Assembly (NCBI GenBank): GCA_002323795.1
Contig: DCPZ01000108.1
Location: 1 to 23,162 of the forward strand
DNA length: 23,162 bases
DNA from: Flavobacteriales bacterium UBA1531
GTDB taxonomy: Bacteria; Bacteroidota; Bacteroidia; Flavobacteriales_D; Sanyastnellaceae
Direction: 5' to 3'
This document shows, piece by piece, positions 14,644-23,154 of this stretch. Numbering within the stretch: the first letter of the stretch is position 1; every line of letters starts with the position of its first letter. Below the pieces are notes generated by a model. The model ran no database searches. It was not told the DNA's origin and worked only from the letters and a program-made list of their open reading frames with translations. A program made the translations under genes and the position numbers.

Positions 14644-16079
14644 CTCAAACCGTCGCCTCAGGTTCAGAACAGAACATCCAAGTCGCCATCCGTCGCGCAT
14701 TGGAAGGAACGCCCAAAATAGAACTGACTGCCGTTTTCCCATGTGAAGGTCCCTTTGAGGTGCAACTTCCGGTGTGGCGTCCAGGACGTTATGAAAAGGG
14801 CAATTTTGGGCGCTATGTATACAGCATGCGTGGAAAACAGTCCGATGGCACATGGGTCGATTTGAAAAAAAGCACCTTGCACAAGTGGCAGGTCCCAGAA
14901 GGAGTCCAAACCATTTCTTGGATCTTTTTCGCTGATCTTTTCAATGCAGGTTCTACCGGCGTAGCAGAAGACATCTTATACATCAATCCCGTCAATTGCT
15001 TTTTATACCATCCCGATCATCAGGATTGGGGGTACTCCATTGATCTGATCGATGTCCCGGAAAATTGGTCTGTTGCAACGGGGTTAAAGCATTCAGACGG
15101 ACAATGGCATGCCCGCGATGTGCAAAATATCATGGACAGTCCCATTTTAGCGGCTGAGGCTTTGACCCATCTCAGTTATGAATCCCAAGGCATTCCCTTT
15201 CACATTTGGATTTACGGAAAGGACCAGCCCGACCCCGATTCATTCATGAAAGACCACATCGCGTTCACAGAAAGTCAAATCGCACATTTTGGATCGTTCC
15301 CTGCAGAGCATTATCATTTCATGTATGTGCTCCCGGAACGCGACGTGCGTCACGGAGTGGAACACGAAGACACCACGGTGATTGCCCTCGGACCTTCGGC
15401 AAAGAGCCAAACCAAGGCAGGTTACGACGAACTCATTGGCATCGCATCGCATGAATTGTACCACGCATGGAATGTCAAACGAATCCGTCCTGCTGAATGG
15501 ACACCCTATGATTTTTCACAGGCGTGCCCTAGTCGTCTCGGCTATGTAGCAGAGGGTGTGACCACCTACATGGGTGACTTGTTTTTATTCGAAAGCGGCG
15601 TGATTGACCTGCAAGGTTGGTGCCTGCTCACTGAACGGCTTTTGGATCGCCATGTCAACAACCCAGGACGACTGAATTGCAGTGTTGCCGAATCGAGTTA
15701 TGACACGTGGCTGGATGGCTACGAGCCAGGAGTGCCCGGTCGCAAAGGATCGATTTATGTCGAAGGCGCCGTTCTTGCTCTTCTTTGCGACGTCAGGATT
15801 ATGCAGCTTACCGGCGGTGAGGCTTCCTTGCAAACGGCCATGCGCATGCTGTGGGAGCAATTTGGTGCGGATCGCATTGGCTTGACCGAATCAGACTACT
15901 GGTCCGTACTCAACGAAGTCGCTGGAGCAGTGGATGCTCTCGAAGACCTGCGCTTCAATTACGCCGAGGGGGTGGAAGACAGTTGGGATGACCTCGTAGC
16001 TGCAATGGAATGGCAGGGGCTGGAACTCACCAAAACGATTGAGGACGGTCGCTGGCATGTAGCCATCATCAACGCATGA
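14640..16079 (+). CDS. M61-family metallopeptidase, lacking a PDZ domain
   Basis: The product has 479 residues and resembles glycyl aminopeptidase (peptidase family M61). The N-terminal beta domain includes LPVWRPGRYE (43-52). The zinc site is HELYH (271-275) followed by AWNVKRIRP, the family signature, with Glu305 (VAEGVTTY) as the probable third ligand. Typical M61 proteins have about 600 residues and a C-terminal PDZ domain, but this one ends soon after the helical catalytic domain with no PDZ-like segment. No signal peptide is seen, so it is probably cytoplasmic unless the start is misplaced. The ATG at 14640 overlaps the pafA stop by 4 nt. The frame is open farther upstream, but only inside pafA. 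Confidence 0.9.
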   Translation: MTQTVASGSEQNIQVAIRRALEGTPKIELTAVFPCEGPFEVQLPVWRPGRYEKGNFGRYVYSMRGKQSDGTWVDLKKSTLHKWQVPEGVQTISWIFFADLFNAGSTGVAEDILYINPVNCFLYHPDHQDWGYSIDLIDVPENWSVATGLKHSDGQWHARDVQNIMDSPILAAEALTHLSYESQGIPFHIWIYGKDQPDPDSFMKDHIAFTESQIAHFGSFPAEHYHFMYVLPERDVRHGVEHEDTTVIALGPSAKSQTKAGYDELIGIASHELYHAWNVKRIRPAEWTPYDFSQACPSRLGYVAEGVTTYMGDLFLFESGVIDLQGWCLLTERLLDRHVNNPGRLNCSVAESSYDTWLDGYEPGVPGRKGSIYVEGAVLALLCDVRIMQLTGGEASLQTAMRMLWEQFGADRIGLTESDYWSVLNEVAGAVDALEDLRFNYAEGVEDSWDDLVAAMEWQGLELTKTIEDGRWHVAIINA

Positions 16080-16106
16080 GGCCATTTTTGAATGAGGCCC
16101 TGATCG

Positions 16107-16122
16107 TCTAAATCCGTTTAGA
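16107..16122. other. Small AT-rich inverted repeat between convergent genes
   Basis: TCTAAA (16107-16112) and TTTAGA (16117-16122) form a 6-bp stem around TCCG, in the 52-bp gap between the M61 gene and the convergent DUF4159 gene. There is no T-run on either side, so it is at best a weak structure and not a clear terminator. Confidence 0.25.
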
Positions 16123-16131
16123 GCTTACCAA

Positions 16132-16842
16132 TCAATTGGATTCAACGCTTCCTTGGAGAGCAAAAGCTATCAAATTGGCACCCATTTGCAGGGCCAACTG
16201 CCTCATTTCTTCTGGGTCTCGATGCACTTGCCAATCCTCCCAACCATCGCCTAGATCAGATTCGTAGTCGTAAAAAACGACCAATCGCCCGTCCAAGAAT
16301 AAACCGTAGCCGCGTGGAGGCATATCATCGTGCTCGTGAACTTTGGGCAATCCTGATTCAAACGGGTATATGGCGTGAAACACAGGATGAGCCCAGGGCA
16401 ATTCGGCCCAATCAGACTCAGGGAGAACCTTTTTCATCTCACGCCGGACATATTGATCCATTCCATAATTGTCCGAAATGTGGAGGAATCCACCTGCCTC
16501 CAAGTAAGTCCTCAAGTTTCGTGCCTCCGATCCTGAGAAGACAACGTTTCCATGCCCCGTCATGTGCAGCCAAGGGTGGTCGAACAATTCTGGCGCTCCT
16601 ACATCCACCGTTGCCACCTCCTCACTTAATGTCATGCCAAGCTGTTCGTTGCAGTAGGCGACTAGGTTTGGTACGGCAGTCGGATTGGAATACCAATCCC
16701 CTCCTCCACGGTATTTCAAAACCGCCAACTGGTAAGATCCAGACTGAGCGCACGCGTTTTGAAATGGATATGATGCCATTGCGAAGACTGCAAAAAATCC
16801 AAACAGCACGGCTTTTATAAAATTCTGACACCACTGTAACAT
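16132..16842 (-). CDS. DUF4159-domain secreted protein
   Basis: The protein has 236 residues from the ATG at 16842. Residues 1 to about 33 form a long signal peptide (hydrophobic stretch AVLFGFFAVFAMASYPF, ending ACAQ). The rest matches DUF4159: LAVLKYRGGGDWY near the mature N-terminus, FLHISDNYGMD, WAHPVFHAIYPF, and a C-terminal DWQVHRDPEEMRQLALQMGANLIAFAL helix. DUF4159 resembles glutamine-amidotransferase-like folds, but its function is unknown. It is often found with BatA/MoxR-type genes, which are absent here. An upstream in-frame ATG at 16878 would add 12 residues, but it lies before the exact TACCTTTG promoter element, so 16842 is preferred. Confidence 0.83.
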   Translation of the reverse strand: MLQWCQNFIKAVLFGFFAVFAMASYPFQNACAQSGSYQLAVLKYRGGGDWYSNPTAVPNLVAYCNEQLGMTLSEEVATVDVGAPELFDHPWLHMTGHGNVVFSGSEARNLRTYLEAGGFLHISDNYGMDQYVRREMKKVLPESDWAELPWAHPVFHAIYPFESGLPKVHEHDDMPPRGYGLFLDGRLVVFYDYESDLGDGWEDWQVHRDPEEMRQLALQMGANLIAFALQGSVESN

Positions 16843-16846
16843 ATTG

Positions 16847-16854
16847 CAAAGGTA
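16847..16854 (-). promoter_or_regulatory. -7 element of the DUF4159 gene, ATG 4 nt downstream
   Basis: On the minus strand TACCTTTG (16854-16847) matches TAnnTTTG exactly, followed by CAAT and the ATG at 16842. It decides the start codon and implies a leaderless mRNA. Confidence 0.5.
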
Positions 16855-16897
16855 CTTCGTACCCTTAAACTCCCTCATTTTTGAAGGTTTTTTAAGT

Positions 16898-16905
16898 TAT
16901 ATTTG
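16898..16905 (+). promoter_or_regulatory. -7 element of secDF
   Basis: TATATTTG (16898-16905) matches TAnnTTTG exactly and is followed by CGCCCC, giving a leader of about 20 nt before the ATG at 16930. A TTG at 16881-16883 is only 14 nt upstream, shorter than the usual spacing. Confidence 0.55.
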
Positions 16906-16929
16906 CGCCCCTGAAAACAACCGTGCATC

Positions 16930-19860
16930 ATGCAAAATAAGAATGCCGTCCTGCTCTTTACCGTTTTGTTGTCCTTTGCGACACTTTACACACTCAGTTT
17001 CAACTGGGTAGCGAGTAATTACGAAGAAGAAGCAGAACAATATGGAGCCTTCGTAGCGGATTCGCTCGAAAGCAATGGAGAAATCAGTGAAGACGATTGG
17101 AACACCTCTGCTGCGCAAGCCGCACGGGAGTTTTTACGCGACAGTGCCAACGCTGAGATCTATCCAGTATTTGGTCACACCTACCGAGAAGTCATTGAGC
17201 AAGAGCTAAACCTGGGCTTGGATTTGCAAGGTGGAATGTCTGTAACGCTCGAAGTGAGCATCCCAGATCTCTTCATCGCGTTGAGCGACTACTCGAGTAA
17301 CGAAACGTTTCGACAAGCCATTGCTCAGGCCAAGGCAGCCCAGCGCACAACTCAGGGATTGACTTATGTTGATTTGTTTGAACGGTCTTGGACTGAACTC
17401 AACGGATCGTCCGAAAATCCCATCGATCTCTGGCGCATCTTCCACAACCTAGAAAGCAAAGACTTGTTTCCAGCACAGTCGACTGACGAAGAGATTTTCA
17501 TCATTCTTCAAAATGAGAGCAATACTGCAATTGACAATACAGAAAGCATCATTCGCAAGCGTATCGACCAACTCGGTGTGGCTCAGCCCAACGTCCAGAA
17601 GGTCAGCGGAGGACGCATCTTGGTAGAATTGCCCGGCATTGACGACCGAGAGCGTGCCCGAAAGCAGCTGAAGAGTACTGCAAACCTCGAGTTTTGGGAA
17701 ACATACTTCAACGACGAAATCTTTGCCCGTGTATCCGCAGCAAACAATGCAATTGGACGCTCCATGAGCCCTGAATTGTTTGGAGATGAAGCTCCAGCCG
17801 ACAGCTTGCTCACCCTGGATCAGCAACGCGCCATGAACCCATTGTTTGCCTATTTCCAATTGGAAACGCAACGTCGATCGTCGGTAGTAGGGTATACGGC
17901 GATTGCAGACACCAACCGGGTCAATGATCTCTTGAAGCGTCCTGAGGCCAAACGCGCCCTCCAGTCCGACTTGCGATTGATGTGGGAAGCGAAACCGTCC
18001 CAAAGTTTTGCAGCGCTTTATGCCATCAAAGACGAAAGCGGAAAAGGCAAAGCAAAACTCAGTGGCAAAAGCATCATTGATGCGCGCGTATCGTATGACG
18101 AAATTGGTGACGTAGTTGTGAGCATGACCATGGACGGAGAAGGCACGGGCATTTGGGGTGCCATGACAGAATCGTGCGCAGCTGACAATCAGCGCGCTGT
18201 TGCCGTCATTTTGGACGGATTGGTATTCAGTGCCCCCAGTGTGCAGTCCGCCATCACAAATGGGCGTTCGCAGATCAGCTTCGGATCGAACCAAAGCATC
18301 GAAGACAAGATGGCTGAGGCCAATGACTTGGCCTCCTTATTGAAAGCGGGATCACTTCCTGCCCCTGCTCGAATCGTCGACGAAGTGAGTGTCGGACCAC
18401 AACTTGGAGAAGAGAACATCCAAGCGGGATTCAGTTCATTTGTGATTGCACTCGCTGTGATTCTCTTGTACATGATCTTCTACTACAAGGGCGCTGGTCT
18501 AGTCTCCAACTTGGCTTTGATTGCAAACTTATTCTTCCTCATTGGTGCCTTGGCATCGTTGGGAGCAGCATTGACACTCCCGGGCATTGCTGGTATCGTA
18601 TTGACCATCGGTATGGCCGTTGATGCGAACGTACTCATCTATGAGCGTATCCGCGAAGAGATGCGTGGAGGTAAAGGATTGATGGTCGCTTTGAAAGACG
18701 GTTATTCAAAAGCATACAGCGCAATCATTGACGCCAACTTGACCACATTGCTCACCGCATTTGTGTTGTACAGTTTTGGTAGCGGCGCCATCCGTGGATT
18801 TGCAACGACGCTCATCATCGGTATCTTCACATCGCTGTTTTCGGCGATTGTTTTGACGAGATTGGTCTTCTTCAGCCGTTTGGAGAATAAGAAGCCCATC
18901 AGCTTCTACACAGACATGACCAAGGATTGGTTCACCAAAATCAATGTGAACTTCATTGGCAACCGCATGAAATTCTACATCCTCAGCGCAGTGATTGTGG
19001 TGGGCGGTATCGCCAGCTTGGCAACCAAAGGCTTGCAGTATGGCGTTGAATTCTCGGGAGGTACTACGTTTGACGTTTCTTTTGACGAAGCTGTTGATGT
19101 ACAGCAAATCCGTGAGTCCTTGGCTGTTGCTTTCACAGAGGAAGGTAAGATGGGCAATCCAATCGTGCAGACAAAAGACAGCGATGCCAAGGTTCGAATC
19201 ATGACCAACTATATGATCGACAACCAAGATGAGAATCAGGACGAATTGATTCAGTCTGCTTTGGCAGAAGGATTGGCTGTAACAGGTGTGGATTACACCA
19301 TCGACCAATACAACAAGGTGGACAGCACAATTTCAGATGATTTCCGAACTGGTGCTCAGAACGCTACCGTATTCTCCTTGCTCATCATTTTCCTTTACAT
19401 CTTTTTCCGTTTCCGCAAATGGCAATATGGCATGGGTGCACTGGTCGCAATGACGCACGACGTGATCATCGTGTTGAGTGCATTCAGCATCTTTGCTGGT
19501 ATTCTTCCATTCACCATGGAAATAGACCAAGCGTTCATCGCAGCGATTTTGACGGTCATCGGTTACTCCATCAACGACACGGTAGTTGTGTTTGACCGTA
19601 TCCGTGAGTATGTCGGTCTATATGGTGACAAGAAAGAGGATACAGTGCTCATGAACGATGCATTGAACAGCACGCTCAGCCGTACCATCAATACATCGCT
19701 CTCGACGTTTGTCGTGTTGCTCACCATCTTCTTGTTGGGCGGTGACAATATCAAAGGGTTTGTATTCGCCTTGATGATTGGTGTTGTGGTTGGAACATAT
19801 AGTTCCATCTTCATTGCAACACCTAGCGTGTTGGACTTGAGTAAAAAGTTGAAAGCATAA
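16930..19860 (+). CDS. secDF: Protein translocase SecDF fusion
   Basis: This inner-membrane protein uses the proton gradient to help pull secreted proteins from the SecYEG channel. It has 976 residues in one chain, as is usual in Bacteroidota. SecD half: TM1 (about 6-28), LGLDLQGG (95-102), a periplasmic P1 domain including SIIRKRIDQLG, then TM2-6 with GMAVDANVLIYERIREE, where Asp565 is the expected proton-relay residue. SecF half: TM near 685-697, YGVEFSGGTTFD (704-715), then helices with VIGYSINDTVVVFDRIRE, where Asp883 is the matching residue. Both halves are complete. It is transcribed alone and ended by a strong hairpin. It probably supports export of the many signal-peptide proteins in this window. 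Confidence 0.97.
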   Translation: MQNKNAVLLFTVLLSFATLYTLSFNWVASNYEEEAEQYGAFVADSLESNGEISEDDWNTSAAQAAREFLRDSANAEIYPVFGHTYREVIEQELNLGLDLQGGMSVTLEVSIPDLFIALSDYSSNETFRQAIAQAKAAQRTTQGLTYVDLFERSWTELNGSSENPIDLWRIFHNLESKDLFPAQSTDEEIFIILQNESNTAIDNTESIIRKRIDQLGVAQPNVQKVSGGRILVELPGIDDRERARKQLKSTANLEFWETYFNDEIFARVSAANNAIGRSMSPELFGDEAPADSLLTLDQQRAMNPLFAYFQLETQRRSSVVGYTAIADTNRVNDLLKRPEAKRALQSDLRLMWEAKPSQSFAALYAIKDESGKGKAKLSGKSIIDARVSYDEIGDVVVSMTMDGEGTGIWGAMTESCAADNQRAVAVILDGLVFSAPSVQSAITNGRSQISFGSNQSIEDKMAEANDLASLLKAGSLPAPARIVDEVSVGPQLGEENIQAGFSSFVIALAVILLYMIFYYKGAGLVSNLALIANLFFLIGALASLGAALTLPGIAGIVLTIGMAVDANVLIYERIREEMRGGKGLMVALKDGYSKAYSAIIDANLTTLLTAFVLYSFGSGAIRGFATTLIIGIFTSLFSAIVLTRLVFFSRLENKKPISFYTDMTKDWFTKINVNFIGNRMKFYILSAVIVVGGIASLATKGLQYGVEFSGGTTFDVSFDEAVDVQQIRESLAVAFTEEGKMGNPIVQTKDSDAKVRIMTNYMIDNQDENQDELIQSALAEGLAVTGVDYTIDQYNKVDSTISDDFRTGAQNATVFSLLIIFLYIFFRFRKWQYGMGALVAMTHDVIIVLSAFSIFAGILPFTMEIDQAFIAAILTVIGYSINDTVVVFDRIREYVGLYGDKKEDTVLMNDALNSTLSRTINTSLSTFVVLLTIFLLGGDNIKGFVFALMIGVVVGTYSSIFIATPSVLDLSKKLKA

Positions 19861-19929
19861 TCCGCTCGAAACTCAATCGACTCCCCCACCAGCGCGGATG
19901 AGCAACAATGCTTCAATCGCCTGGCAAAC

Positions 19930-19959
19930 AAAAGGCCACCACAGCAGGGTGGCCTTTTT
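19930..19959. terminator. Bidirectional intrinsic terminator between secDF and the M1 peptidase gene
   Basis: AAAAGGCCACC (19930-19940) pairs perfectly with GGTGGCCTTTT (19948-19958) over 11 bp around ACAGCAG. A T-run follows on the plus strand, and the complementary A-rich flank gives T-rich sequence on the minus strand. It lies between convergent stops at 19860 and 19966 and can serve both genes. Confidence 0.88.
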
Positions 19960-19965
19960 ATTGGT

Positions 19966-22900
19966 CTAGTTGATCAGATCACCGCGTCTGAGCAATTGAT
20001 ACGGACTCAGTTTTTCGAGGTTCATCACGACACTGAACGTGGTACCATCCTTGAAGTTTAGTGTTGAGAAGCCATTGAGTCGTTGAATCACGGGCAGCTG
20101 AACTTTCAAAAACAACACCTTCACCTCCAAGCCTGCTGTGAAAAGGTCCATCTCTCTCCCGATCAAACCCCCTCCATATAAGCTCAAGCGCTTGGTAAGG
20201 TCGCGCGATACTCGTGCAGAGAGCATTTGGTCTACACGGGTCTGAAACGCATCTGCATTGCTTGAAAATGGAACGTCCATAATGGACAAACCGCCTTGTT
20301 CTCGCGCAATGATTCGACTAAGCAGGCCATCCATACCACGTCCTAGAAAGACATGGTCCTTGAACGTATCAGTGTTGCCCGCTATTCCCGCATTCATGAG
20401 CGGATAAACCCATACCGAACCAAAAGAATGAGCCGCGTAAACACGCCAATTCCAGCCAAGTCCCCGACGATTCACTTCTTTTCTACCTTCCCAAATGGCC
20501 TCCACGGTCAGTGAACCATCAATGAATTCTGGCAAAATCGGAGAGCTAAAGAATGAATTGCGACCGCCAGAAGCTCCCCAAAGCCACGATTCTGAGCCCG
20601 CTGCGGTGATGCGCAATTCACCGTTTTGTTGGAGGTTACCGCGCTTGCTCTCAATGGTGTAATTGAGTCGTACCGCTTGTCGATTTGTCACCGGTTTGGG
20701 CGCAAATCCCGGATCAATCCCAAGCCCTTTCGAGCGTTCGCGAACGTCGATGAGGGATACGCTCAACTTGGAACTCAACGGAATTCCAGGGTTTGCATTG
20801 AACCGGTGAATGTACTGGAGGCTCGACCGGAAGTAATCGATGTCGTAAACATTTTCAATGCCTTCCTGGGCAAATTTTCGGATTTGTGCTTCGAACCTTC
20901 CATTTCCCATTTTGAACGAGGCCCTTCCAATTCCTGCCAGTTCGGAACGGCTCGCACTCCACAACGGCATCGCCATCCACTCCCAATTGCGCAGCGGTAA
21001 CACGCTGTTATGCAGAATGAGTCCTGCAAGCAATGCGTCGTGCGCATTCCACGCCACTGCAGGAAGCCAATTCAGTTGGGTTTTCGTGCCATCCTCCAAT
21101 CGGGTAAGCATGCGCAAGCTCAAAGGCTCGATGCGCCGCAACAGCCCCGATGTTTTGATCGTATTGTTTTGTGGATGAGCATCCATGGAAACGCTTTCGT
21201 GGTCGATCCTCAACGCTGTATACGGAGTACCATCGTCATCCTTTGCCGCGATGAGCAAATTACCCGATGCATTAGATTTCAAAGGATTGTACCAGTCGAT
21301 GAGCTTCCATGCTGAATCAGCGAGGCAACCATAAAGAGGCCACGGCCCCTCCAGATCTCCTCGATTCTGAATCGAAACCAACAACGAGTCTCCTGAAGTT
21401 CCGCGTTCGTGCCGCAACCCTGCAATGGCATAATCCGTCTGGCCTGTAGTTGGAATGAGGCCGTCAAAAAACCATGCAAGATCCTTTCGTGTGCTCGCTT
21501 CGAGCGACCGCTTCAGATCGTCCGGCCCGGGGTGCTTGAATTTCCACTCGCTGAAATAAGAACGCATTGCTGCATCAAATTGTGGGCTTCCCAGAGACTG
21601 ACGTAGATATTCGAAGGCAGCCGCTGATTTTTTGTAGACGACCGTGCCGTAATTGATGCCGCTGAATTCATCCGAATGGCATTGCATGGGTTGATCATCG
21701 CTCATACGCGCGCTCAAGAGATAGGCAAGCGCGTCCCGACTCTCGTATGAGCGCCCGATCAAATCAAGCCTTTCCATGATGGGAGTTGCCTCTTCAACCA
21801 AGCCCGTGAGCCCAATAGCATCGCCATACTTCTCCACGAAATATCGCGTCTCATTGAATGAGTTGATGCCCTCGTCCATCCAAGCATTGGTGCGCTCGTT
21901 GGACCCCAAAATGCCATAAAACCAATTGTGTCCGACTTCGTGCACGATGACCGTTTCGAGTCCCATAGCTGTGCCCGATTCACCAATGACCGTTACGTTG
22001 GGATACTCCATGCCCCCGCCGGCACTGATGGTCCCGTCCACGGCAGTGACTTGCTCGTACGGGTAATCACCGTTCCATTGAGAATAGTAGCGCGTCGCAT
22101 CGGCGATGTACTCGGGTGCTTTGCGCCACAGTTGCGCTTCGGCAGGCGTAAACATGGACCAAGTAGTGACTTCCCGTCCTGACCATGGCAACTCGGTGCT
22201 TCCCTTGAGCACCCACCACCGCTTGTCGGCAAACCAGGCAAAGTCATGCACATTGTCTTGCCGGTAGCGCAGCGTTTTCGTCTCAGTGGCAGACATTGGA
22301 AAGGCATTGACACTATCGGGATTCAACTCCAAATCGTCAAATTCCGTGGCGTCGATTCGGCGGGCAGTCGCGAGGGCGATTGAATCCAAGAACACCTCCT
22401 CTATCTTGTTGTCCGCCCAAGTGGGATCAAAGTCACCCGTTGCACCCACTACGTAGTTTTTGGGCAGCGTAATCTCAACATCAAACGAGCCGTACTCGGA
22501 GTAAAACTCACCTTGATTTAAATAAGGCATCTCATGCCAGCCGTCGCGATCGTATACCGCCGGCTTAGGATACCATTGGGTGATCTGGTAGGACTCGCCA
22601 ATGTGACCCAAACGGCTGATTTTGCCGGAAGGCAATTGCACCCGGAAAGGCGTAGCATATTCCAGCGATTCCCCGGGCGCAAGCGGCTTGGGCAATGTCA
22701 ATTTTGCAATGTCGATGTGTTGAGGGTGATACGACCATTCCGCTGAAACACCGTCCACGGCGAAGTCAAGCGAATCAATGCCACCAAGGTCACTTTGCAG
22801 CGCCCAAAACATGAACATTTCGCCTTGTCTGAATTTTTGCTGCGCAAGCGCTGTCTGTCCATTTTTGTACGCATTGGGCCAAAGATGAATCCATATAAAT

Positions 22901-23094
22901 TCCAGCGTATCGCCGCTGTTGTTGGTGTACCTGGTCGCGATGTCGCCACGCAATGTATGCTCGGCATCATCCAGCGCTACCGTAATTTGATGGTCCACGT
23001 TTTGTTGGAAGTAGTCCGCTTGGGCAGCAGCTTGTTCACTTAGAAAAGCGGTTGCTACCATAGCAATGACGAAGGAAAGTGCCGTGGATCTCAT
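19966..23094 (-). CDS. Secreted M1-family zinc metallopeptidase with large beta-rich C-terminal region
   Basis: The protein has 1042 residues. Residues 1-25 are a signal peptide ending AAAQ. The M1 catalytic core shows GGMEYPN (360-366, the GAMEN-like exopeptidase motif), HEVGHNW with His385, Glu386 and His389, then Glu408 (WMDEG) 19 residues after His389, as required for HExxH-x18-E, and Tyr487 (VVYKKS) as the probable transition-state Tyr. The peptidase fold ends near 560. The last 350 or so residues are rich in alternating aromatic and hydrophobic strands with Gly/Asn turns, resembling an outer-membrane barrel or beta-sandwich, although the chain does not end in the usual aromatic residue. 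The expected function is peptide degradation at the envelope. A TAACTTCG -7-like element (23134-23127, minus) lies 32 nt upstream. Confidence 0.9.
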   Translation of the reverse strand: MRSTALSFVIAMVATAFLSEQAAAQADYFQQNVDHQITVALDDAEHTLRGDIATRYTNNSGDTLEFIWIHLWPNAYKNGQTALAQQKFRQGEMFMFWALQSDLGGIDSLDFAVDGVSAEWSYHPQHIDIAKLTLPKPLAPGESLEYATPFRVQLPSGKISRLGHIGESYQITQWYPKPAVYDRDGWHEMPYLNQGEFYSEYGSFDVEITLPKNYVVGATGDFDPTWADNKIEEVFLDSIALATARRIDATEFDDLELNPDSVNAFPMSATETKTLRYRQDNVHDFAWFADKRWWVLKGSTELPWSGREVTTWSMFTPAEAQLWRKAPEYIADATRYYSQWNGDYPYEQVTAVDGTISAGGGMEYPNVTVIGESGTAMGLETVIVHEVGHNWFYGILGSNERTNAWMDEGINSFNETRYFVEKYGDAIGLTGLVEEATPIMERLDLIGRSYESRDALAYLLSARMSDDQPMQCHSDEFSGINYGTVVYKKSAAAFEYLRQSLGSPQFDAAMRSYFSEWKFKHPGPDDLKRSLEASTRKDLAWFFDGLIPTTGQTDYAIAGLRHERGTSGDSLLVSIQNRGDLEGPWPLYGCLADSAWKLIDWYNPLKSNASGNLLIAAKDDDGTPYTALRIDHESVSMDAHPQNNTIKTSGLLRRIEPLSLRMLTRLEDGTKTQLNWLPAVAWNAHDALLAGLILHNSVLPLRNWEWMAMPLWSASRSELAGIGRASFKMGNGRFEAQIRKFAQEGIENVYDIDYFRSSLQYIHRFNANPGIPLSSKLSVSLIDVRERSKGLGIDPGFAPKPVTNRQAVRLNYTIESKRGNLQQNGELRITAAGSESWLWGASGGRNSFFSSPILPEFIDGSLTVEAIWEGRKEVNRRGLGWNWRVYAAHSFGSVWVYPLMNAGIAGNTDTFKDHVFLGRGMDGLLSRIIAREQGGLSIMDVPFSSNADAFQTRVDQMLSARVSRDLTKRLSLYGGGLIGREMDLFTAGLEVKVLFLKVQLPVIQRLNGFSTLNFKDGTTFSVVMNLEKLSPYQLLRRGDLIN

Positions 23095-23154
23095 TGATGC
23101 AAGGTTGTTGGTGAATGGGTCACGTTCGAAGTTAGTTCCCTTTGGCTGAATTTG

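Noticed and set aside
17449..18294. 281-residue minus-strand frame inside secDF
   Set aside because: It lies wholly antisense to a well-conserved secDF coding region and shows no recognisable domain or promoter.
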